Assembly: GCF_934754925.1 (NCBI RefSeq)
Contig: NZ_CAKVJA010000058.1
Location: 1-11,602, forward strand
DNA length: 11,602 bases
Source of the DNA: an uncultured Clostridium sp.
Lineage (GTDB): Bacteria > Bacillota > Clostridia > Clostridiales > Clostridiaceae
Reading direction: 5' to 3'
Position 1 is the first letter of the stretch, and every line of letters starts with the position of its first letter. Position numbers and translations under genes: made by a program. Positions 7,156-11,602 of the stretch are shown here, piece by piece. The notes under the pieces were generated by a model, which saw only the letters and a program-made list of their open reading frames with translations, was not told the origin of the DNA and searched no databases.

Positions 7156-7187
7156 ATTTCTTTCCATATTTATAATTTATTGATGAA

Positions 7188-9830
7188 TTAATTTATCTGT
7201 TTTTTATATTTTTTATTTAATCCAGTAATACCAATTCCTAATAATACTAATATTACTCCAAATAATGCTAAATATGATTTTTTACCAGTTTCAACCAAAG
7301 TTGAATTAGTATTTTTATCTTGTGAAGGTACTTTGTTATTAGCATTGTTATTGTTTCCACTATTGTTTGCACTATTACTATTATTATTTCCGTTATTACC
7401 ATTGCTTCCATTATTATTGTTATTATCATCAATGTCATCTTTTATTGATGGATCATTAGGATTATTTGGATTACTAGTGTTATCATCATCTTCAGACTTT
7501 ACAACTTCTATTAAATTTACATTATCTATATAAATTGAATGTTCTTCTGTAATTTGAGTATTATTTACAGCCCCCATAGATATAGAAAATATTGAATTTG
7601 AATCACTTTCTTCTGTCATATCAAATATAATTTCATATTTGTTATATTCATTTTCTAAATCTACTATTTGAGTATTAGCATAAGGTCTCCAATCATTATC
7701 ATTACTTCCATCCCTTTGAATAGTAAACATAATTGCTCTTTTAATTGTACTCTTTGCATCTAATGATAATTTGTATTTTTTACCTTTTTCTAATTTTACT
7801 CCACTTTGCTTTAATTGAATTTTCCAATCTGCATCTCCAGTATTTGAAATATTTATTTGTGCAGCATTATTTCCATTAGATTTATCTATGATACTTGATA
7901 CATCAGAAGAAATACTACTCTCTTTAAAAACTTCCCACTTAGAAAATTCATTACTGAAATCTCCATTTATTATTAATGATGTATCCATAATTTTAACATT
8001 ATCAATATAAGTTACCCCTGGTGTACCTAATAAAAATTCTAAATTTCTATTTTCTAAAACATCTTGTGTATTAAATTTATACTTAAAGTTCTTTTTTTCT
8101 GTAGTTAATTCTGCTTCAAAGATTTTATTATTTATTTGAGCTTTTATTGTTTTATCTTCCTCAGCATAAGCATCAAAAGAAAGATAATATTCTTTATTTT
8201 CTGCTATTCCAAGTTCACTTTCTCTTAATATAACATCTGATAAATTTGAAGTTGATTTAGGAATACTTATCTTAAATTCTCTTTTATTATTTATATTAGT
8301 TACAGTAGCTTGTACATCTTCTATTTTAGAATCTACTTCCCAATACTTCATACGATCTTCGCCCACATCAAATGTTCCATTATACACATAATTTCCATTT
8401 GGAAGAATCGTCTTTTTATCTTCATTTACATTTTCATATTCACCTATTTTTTCTAATCTAACATTAGTTATTTCAATATCTGCTAATGAATTTCTATTTC
8501 CATAATTAAATTCAACTCTTGCATTTGCATCATCATTATCCTTCATTGTAAATTCATAAGAATACTTTTGGAATTCATTTTTTAAATCAACAGTTGTATC
8601 TTGTAATTGACGTATATATCCTCTATCTGGAGATGTAATATTTATTACCATATCCCTGTTTTCAGCAGCCCTTGCATCAAATGATAATCTATAAATATTA
8701 TTTTTCTTTAAAGGTATTGCTGCTTGTACTAATTGTAAAGAATAATTTTCTTTTCCTGAACTTTCTGAACTAAGTATAATTTTATTATCTTCAATTCTGC
8801 CCTTACCTTCTCCTCCAAGTGTCTTTAATGTATACCAATCAACATTATCTTCTAAATCCTCAACTTCTGAAAAATCGCTATTAATTATATAATTTCCAGT
8901 AGTATCTGGTTCCCTTAAATCAACAGGTGGTTTTTCTGGTTTAGGTACATTTTCATTATAATTTTCTAATTGATATACCCTTACATAATCTATCTTATAT
9001 TCAGCATTATCAAAATTAGTAGTTTCATCAGGATTACCTGGCCAATTTCCTCCAACAGCTAAGTTAAATTGAAGATAAAATGGTTGATCAAATGGTGCTG
9101 GATAAGTTATTTCATCTCCTCCTTCTTGTTTTGTATACCAGTTATTTACAGTATGATATAGGTTTCCATCTATATAAAATCTCATTTCACTTGGTTCCCA
9201 TTCTACAGCAAAAACATGATAATCATCTGCAAAGGTTTCTCCATTTAATATATAAGAACCTTGGCTTTCTTGATGTGGATTTCCATAATGAATAGTTCCA
9301 TATGCCTTATTTGGTTCGTGTCCTAATACTTCCATAATATCTATTTCTCCACATCTAGGCCACGATCCATAAAGTTCTTCCTCTGTTGGCATCATCCAAA
9401 ATGCTGGCCATAGACCCTGACCCTCTGGTACTTTTAATCTTGCTTCAAAGCGTCCATATTTATAATCATGCTTATTTTGAGTTGTCACTTTACCTGATGT
9501 ATATTTAATACCATCCTCTGTTTCTTCTTTAATAGCCTTAATAACTAAATTACCGTTATCAACATAAATATTTCTTATATCATCCGTATACTCCTGTAAT
9601 TCATTATTTACCCAGCCTGGTTCATGGGTTTCATAATTCCAATCTTGTAAATTTAAATAATCACCATTAAAATTATCTTCCCATACTAAATTCCACTTCT
9701 CATTTTTATCGGTACTTTCTTGATTATTTCTATACATTGTATTTGCATATATATTACTAGAAACCCCTATATTAGTTATTGTTGTTGTAATAACTATCGC
9801 TGCTAATATTTTAGCTAATAATCTTTTCAT
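7188..9830 (-). CDS. Secreted GH16 beta-glucanase (laminarinase type) with three CBM4/9-like modules and a sortase-type tail
   Basis: This 880-residue extracellular endo-glucanase should cut beta-1,3 or mixed beta-1,3-1,4 glucans. A signal peptide spans about 1-29 (cleavage near IYA-N). The GH16 domain (about 45-288) has the catalytic motif GEIDIMEVLG, with nucleophile E162, D164 and acid/base E167; the extra residue before the last Glu is the laminarinase-type arrangement. Three modules follow (about 313-462, 478-617 and 618-776), each opening with N-x-x-F/DF (NSDF, NGTFD, NGDF) and closing near a beta-strand with N-V-x-L/I, as in CBM4/9 carbohydrate-binding jelly rolls. Then come an Asp/Asn/Ser-rich linker (about 780-840), LVETG (845-849), a hydrophobic helix (about 853-870) and a lysine-rich end, the plan of a wall-anchored protein. 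The sorting motif has Val where Pro is usual. The ribosome site is AGGGGGAG. It has its own promoter and a long leader. Confidence 0.92.
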   Translation of the reverse strand: MKRLLAKILAAIVITTTITNIGVSSNIYANTMYRNNQESTDKNEKWNLVWEDNFNGDYLNLQDWNYETHEPGWVNNELQEYTDDIRNIYVDNGNLVIKAIKEETEDGIKYTSGKVTTQNKHDYKYGRFEARLKVPEGQGLWPAFWMMPTEEELYGSWPRCGEIDIMEVLGHEPNKAYGTIHYGNPHQESQGSYILNGETFADDYHVFAVEWEPSEMRFYIDGNLYHTVNNWYTKQEGGDEITYPAPFDQPFYLQFNLAVGGNWPGNPDETTNFDNAEYKIDYVRVYQLENYNENVPKPEKPPVDLREPDTTGNYIINSDFSEVEDLEDNVDWYTLKTLGGEGKGRIEDNKIILSSESSGKENYSLQLVQAAIPLKKNNIYRLSFDARAAENRDMVINITSPDRGYIRQLQDTTVDLKNEFQKYSYEFTMKDNDDANARVEFNYGNRNSLADIEITNVRLEKIGEYENVNEDKKTILPNGNYVYNGTFDVGEDRMKYWEVDSKIEDVQATVTNINNKREFKISIPKSTSNLSDVILRESELGIAENKEYYLSFDAYAEEDKTIKAQINNKIFEAELTTEKKNFKYKFNTQDVLENRNLEFLLGTPGVTYIDNVKIMDTSLIINGDFSNEFSKWEVFKESSISSDVSSIIDKSNGNNAAQINISNTGDADWKIQLKQSGVKLEKGKKYKLSLDAKSTIKRAIMFTIQRDGSNDNDWRPYANTQIVDLENEYNKYEIIFDMTEESDSNSIFSISMGAVNNTQITEEHSIYIDNVNLIEVVKSEDDDNTSNPNNPNDPSIKDDIDDNNNNNGSNGNNGNNNSNSANNSGNNNNANNKVPSQDKNTNSTLVETGKKSYLALFGVILVLLGIGITGLNKKYKKQIN

Positions 9831-9867
9831 AAAATTTTCACTCCCCCTAAAATTAATATTTACTTTT

Positions 9868-9958
9868 GATTGTTAAATAAATAATGGTAATAATTAAATA
9901 AGCACTTCTAACTAGTATTTAAGCAATTAATAAATTATCATCCACTTATTTAACAATC
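9868..9958 (-). promoter_or_regulatory. Long imperfect inverted repeat in the GH16 leader
   Basis: The outer arms GATTGTTAAATAA (9868-9880) and its exact reverse complement (9946-9958) bracket a region whose inner parts also show partial complementarity, around a central ACTAGT (9911-9916). From the predicted promoter it falls inside a leader of about 147 nt. As RNA it could fold into one long imperfect hairpin ending about 37 nt before the start codon. It has no U-tract after it, so it is not a simple terminator. I do not recognise a known riboswitch or T-box. Confidence 0.5.
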
Positions 9959-9982
9959 CCCCTTACATATTTTAGTATACAT

Positions 9983-10013
9983 ATATTACAAATCCCTGTA
10001 ATATTTTTCACAA
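9983..10013 (-). promoter_or_regulatory. Predicted GH16 promoter overlapped by an 8-bp-arm dyad
   Basis: On the minus strand, TTGTGA (10013-10008) and TGTAAT (9990-9985) are 17 bp apart. A perfect dyad ATATTACA-N6-TGTAATAT (9983-10004) covers the -10 and most of the spacer, as a repressor site would. It does not match the LacI-type or AACAA-N-TTGTT sites elsewhere here, so a third regulator is possible. An alternative -10, TATACT, lies slightly downstream (about 9980-9975). Confidence 0.5.
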
Positions 10014-10056
10014 ATAAAAAAAACATATTACTTATTTTGTAATTTTATACTTAAAT

Positions 10057-10071
10057 GAAACAACTTGTTTC
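10057..10071. promoter_or_regulatory. 15-bp palindrome GAAACAA-C-TTGTTTC upstream of the GH16 promoter
   Basis: The 7-bp arms around one central base are perfect. The inner core is shared with the dyad at 4271-4281 before the GH1-PTS genes. Its centre lies about 51 bp upstream of the predicted GH16 -35, close to the 52 bp found at the GH1 promoter. It is a candidate RpiR site that would tie the extracellular enzyme to the uptake operon. The rest of 10014-10125 is AT-rich with no other clear signal. Confidence 0.5.
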
Positions 10072-10125
10072 TTAATATAAGTTACTTCTTTAAGAAATAA
10101 AATAATTAAAATAACACGTAAAAAT

Positions 10126-11258
10126 TGATATGCTCCCTTTATAGTAGACAGTTAAAATAATAAAACTGTTACTAATATAAAAGGGTAATTTTTATGGGAA
10201 GAAAAGCTAAGATATCATATGAAATTAAAATTAAATTTGTAGAAGAATATTTGAATGGAAATATATCACAGAATGGTATAGCCAAAGAACTTGGCTTACA
10301 TATAAGTAGTATTCAAGAATGGATACGTAAATATAAAATCTTCGGCCCGGACGGACTAAGAACCCTTAAAAACAATACTTATTATAATTCTGACCTTAAA
10401 CTTAGTGCAGTTAAAGATTATATTAATGGAATAGGGTCATTAGCAGATATATGTTTAAAATACAGCATTTTTAGCACAGGTATTCTCAAACAATGGATAA
10501 GTAAGTATAATAAATGTCATAAAACATGTAAATCTCATAATAAAAAAGAGGATCATATTATGACTAACGGAAGAAAAACAACTTATGAAGAAAGAATTGA
10601 AATAGTATCATTTTGTATTGCTAACGCTCACGATTATAATTTAACTGCTAATAAATTTAATGTTTCATATCAACAAGTTTATTTATACTTGGGTAAAAAA
10701 ATATAATAAAAATGGATATAACGCACTAGTCGATAGACGTGGTAAAAATAAATCATTTGGTGAGTTAACTGAATCAGAAAGGTTTTCAGCACAATTAAAG
10801 CTTTTAGAAGCGGAAAATAGACGTTTAAAAATAGAGAATGATTTCTTTAAAAAATTAGAGGAGATATAAAAGAGGTAGATAAATACACTACTTCATTTAT
10901 TTATAAATATATTGCAATTAAAGAATTACATGAACTAGGGTATTCAATATCTGACCTATGTAAATGTGCTAAGATAGCACGTACTTCTTACTACAAGTGG
11001 CTAAATCGTTCAGAAACTGAAAGAGATAAAGAAAACAAGGTTATTCTGGATGAGATTATTAAATTATATTCCGAAGTTAAAGGAATTTATGGCTATCGCC
11101 GTATAACGTTAAATATTAATAGAATGTTAACCTCAAACTATAATCATAAACGTATATACAGACTTATGAAATCTGTAAAACTTGCTGCTGTTATTAGACG
11201 AAAAAAGAAAAGGTACATTCAAAGTAGTCCACAGATTATAGCTGAAAATATATTAAAT
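10126..11258 (+). mobile_element. Remnant of an IS3-family (IS150-like) insertion sequence
   Basis: The left end probably begins at TGATATGCTCCCTTTATAG (10126 onward, continuing into GTAGACAG), which looks like the TG...CCC...GACA ends of IS150-group elements. It is followed by orfA with helix-turn-helix repeats and a leucine-zipper end, and by orfB in the -1 frame. orfB homology stops at about 11258. No right-end inverted repeat (expected CTGTCTAC-like) is visible up to the rlmH terminator, and no target duplication can be defined. The element is immobile: orfA carries a frameshift and the catalytic domain of orfB is gone. The exact left boundary is my estimate. Confidence 0.8.
10194..10869 (+). 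pseudogene. IS3-family transposase OrfA, broken by a 4-bp duplication
   Basis: The DNA-binding subunit of the transposase contains repeated helix-turn-helix units (about residues 1-55, 60-100 and 125-165 of the first part) and, after the break, an RRG-K-F-like region and the coiled-coil LEAENRRLKIEND. The reading frame is lost near 10679-10690: TTTATTTATACTTGG holds a tandem extra TTAT. Removing four bases restores VSYQQVYTWVKKYNKNGY and one continuous ORF of about 224 codons, normal for IS150-group OrfA. As it stands, the first part stops at 10706 and the second part has no proper start. An A6 run at 10849-10854 near the end would have been the site of the programmed -1 shift into orfB. Confidence 0.85.
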
Positions 11259-11351
11259 GTATATTTTATTATTATCCATAAAGTTTTACTTCTTCATGTA
11301 ATATTTAACCTTCTAGTTAACCTTTATTTCATTCTATGTAATTTCTGTTAA
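10851..11351 (+). pseudogene. IS3-family transposase OrfB, 3' truncated (catalytic domain missing)
   Basis: The frame opens at 10851, overlaps the orfA end in the -1 frame, and contains the N-terminal HTH_21-like region (KYIAIKELHELGYSISDLC, then ARTSYYKWL, then GIYGYRRITLNIN and HKRIYRLMKSVKL). Transposase similarity ends at about 11258 (AENILN), exactly where the DDE integrase core should begin. The frame continues to a TAA at 11349-11351, but those last 30 or so residues are hydrophobic filler unlike the family. No DDE residues remain, so the protein cannot transpose. Confidence 0.85.
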
Positions 11352-11393
11352 CTAAATTTATAGTATTACTTATGACACAGTATTTCCACTCAC
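11259..11393. other. Short AT-rich junction between IS remnant and rlmH terminator
   Basis: No gene is seen here. It contains an 8-bp inverted repeat, TAGTTAAC (11314-11321) and GTTAACTA (11347-11354), with a 25-nt spacer and no U-tract. It holds the deletion junction that removed the 3' part of the insertion sequence. Confidence 0.4.
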
Positions 11394-11431
11394 CAAAATA
11401 GTCTTAGCCATTGAAATAAATTGACTAAGAC
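11394..11431 (-). terminator. Terminator of rlmH
   Basis: On the minus strand, 11431-11422 (GTCTTAGTCA) pairs with 11410-11401 (TGGCTAAGAC) as a 10-bp stem with one G-U pair and an 11-nt loop. It is followed by TATTTTG. It begins 13 bp after the rlmH stop, so rlmH transcription should end before the island. The opposite strand also ends in CCTCTTTT, so it may work both ways. Confidence 0.75.
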
Positions 11432-11443
11432 CTCTTTTCTTAC

Positions 11444-11461
11444 TTATTTATGATACGGTTC
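11444..11461. repeat. 18-bp direct repeat, right copy
   Basis: TTATTTATGATACGGTTC, identical to 69-86 and in the same orientation, covers the last five codons and stop of rlmH. Together the two copies bracket about 11.37 kb. Confidence 0.6.
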
Positions 11462-11602
11462 GTTCTTCATTATTCTAAAGGCTCTATAAACTTGTTCTAG
11501 TAACATTACTCTAAATAATTGATGTGGAAATGTCATTTTTGAAAAGCATAATTTGTAATCAGCTCTTTTTATTACTTCTTGTGATAAACCAAGGCTTCCT
11601 CC
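11444..11602 (-). CDS. rlmH: 23S rRNA (pseudouridine1915-N3)-methyltransferase RlmH, C-terminal part
   Basis: The last 52 codons and the stop are inside the window; the gene continues past the right edge. The translation starts at GGSLGLSQEVIKRADYK, contains FSKMTFPHQLFRVMLLEQVYRAF and ends EPYHK, which is the SAM-binding trefoil-knot end of RlmH. The enzyme methylates pseudouridine 1915 in helix 69 of 23S rRNA on assembled ribosomes. This is presumably the functional copy, because it has a terminator directly downstream and no disruption is visible; the 5' part cannot be checked here. Compared with the fragment at 69-323 it differs at 5 of 52 residues. Confidence 0.92.
   Translation of the reverse strand, partial: GGSLGLSQEVIKRADYKLCFSKMTFPHQLFRVMLLEQVYRAFRIMKNEPYHK

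Noticed and set aside
7360..7470. Apparent short tandem repeats (TTATTATTA/GTTATT types).
   Set aside because: These are explained by AAT/AAC codons of the Asn-rich linker; no regular unit or CRISPR-like spacing.
7333..7533. Plus-strand Leu-rich open frame opposite the GH16 linker.
   Set aside because: It is the antisense reading of the Asn/Asp-rich linker codons; poly-Asn codons read as poly-Leu on the other strand. No ribosome site.
9080..9295. Plus-strand open frame inside the GH16 catalytic region.
   Set aside because: It is a shadow of the GH16 catalytic domain, whose motifs are unmistakable on the minus strand.
11314..11354. 8-bp inverted repeat TAGTTAAC/GTTAACTA considered as a second terminator or IS end.
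   Set aside because: The spacer is long, there is no U-tract, and it has no match to the left IS end.

Overview
This window looks like chromosome from a low-GC Clostridium-type Firmicute. The DNA is very AT-rich, Shine-Dalgarno sequences are strong (GGAGG/GAGGGGA type), codons are A/T-ending, and the proteins are typical clostridial PTS, RpiR, ROK and LacI members plus a sortase-type cell-wall protein. I cannot name the species.

Layout. Almost every real gene is on the minus strand, so transcription runs right to left. At the right edge (11444-11602) is the 3' end of rlmH, a ribosome methyltransferase gene, closed by its own terminator. At the left (69-323) lies a second, truncated and diverged copy of the same rlmH 3' end. 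About 11.4 kb of carbohydrate-use genes and insertion-sequence debris are therefore bracketed by two directly repeated rlmH 3' ends that share an exact 18-bp terminal repeat. This resembles islands such as staphylococcal SCC elements that insert at the last codons of rlmH, although no integrase is visible here.

Between these ends, in transcription order, are: a remnant of an IS3-family (IS150-like) element on the plus strand (about 10126-11258, frameshifted and missing its catalytic domain); a large secreted, probably wall-anchored GH16 beta-glucanase with three CBM4/9-like modules (7188-9830); a LacI-family regulator (6035-7081); then a ROK sugar kinase, an RpiR-family regulator, a GH1 6-phospho-beta-glycosidase and the IIB, IIC and IIA subunits of a lactose/cellobiose-family PTS (5960 down to 618), ending in a clear terminator at 531-580.

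How it works (inference). The GH16 enzyme cuts an external beta-1,3 or mixed-linkage beta-glucan at the cell surface. The PTS imports and phosphorylates the resulting beta-disaccharides, the GH1 enzyme splits the phospho-disaccharide into glucose 6-phosphate plus free sugar, and the ROK kinase phosphorylates the free glucose. Control appears two-layered. Two matching LacI-type palindromes (ATAAACNCGNGTTTAT) sit before lacI and before the ROK gene. Two related AACAA-N-TTGTT dyads, candidate RpiR sites, sit at nearly the same distance upstream of the predicted GH1 and GH16 promoters. The GH16 message also has an unusual leader built on a 91-nt imperfect inverted repeat.

I see no wholly new system. 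The points most worth checking are the rlmH-flanked island structure, the GH16 leader, the two-regulator wiring, the non-canonical sortase motif and the GH1 specificity residue.
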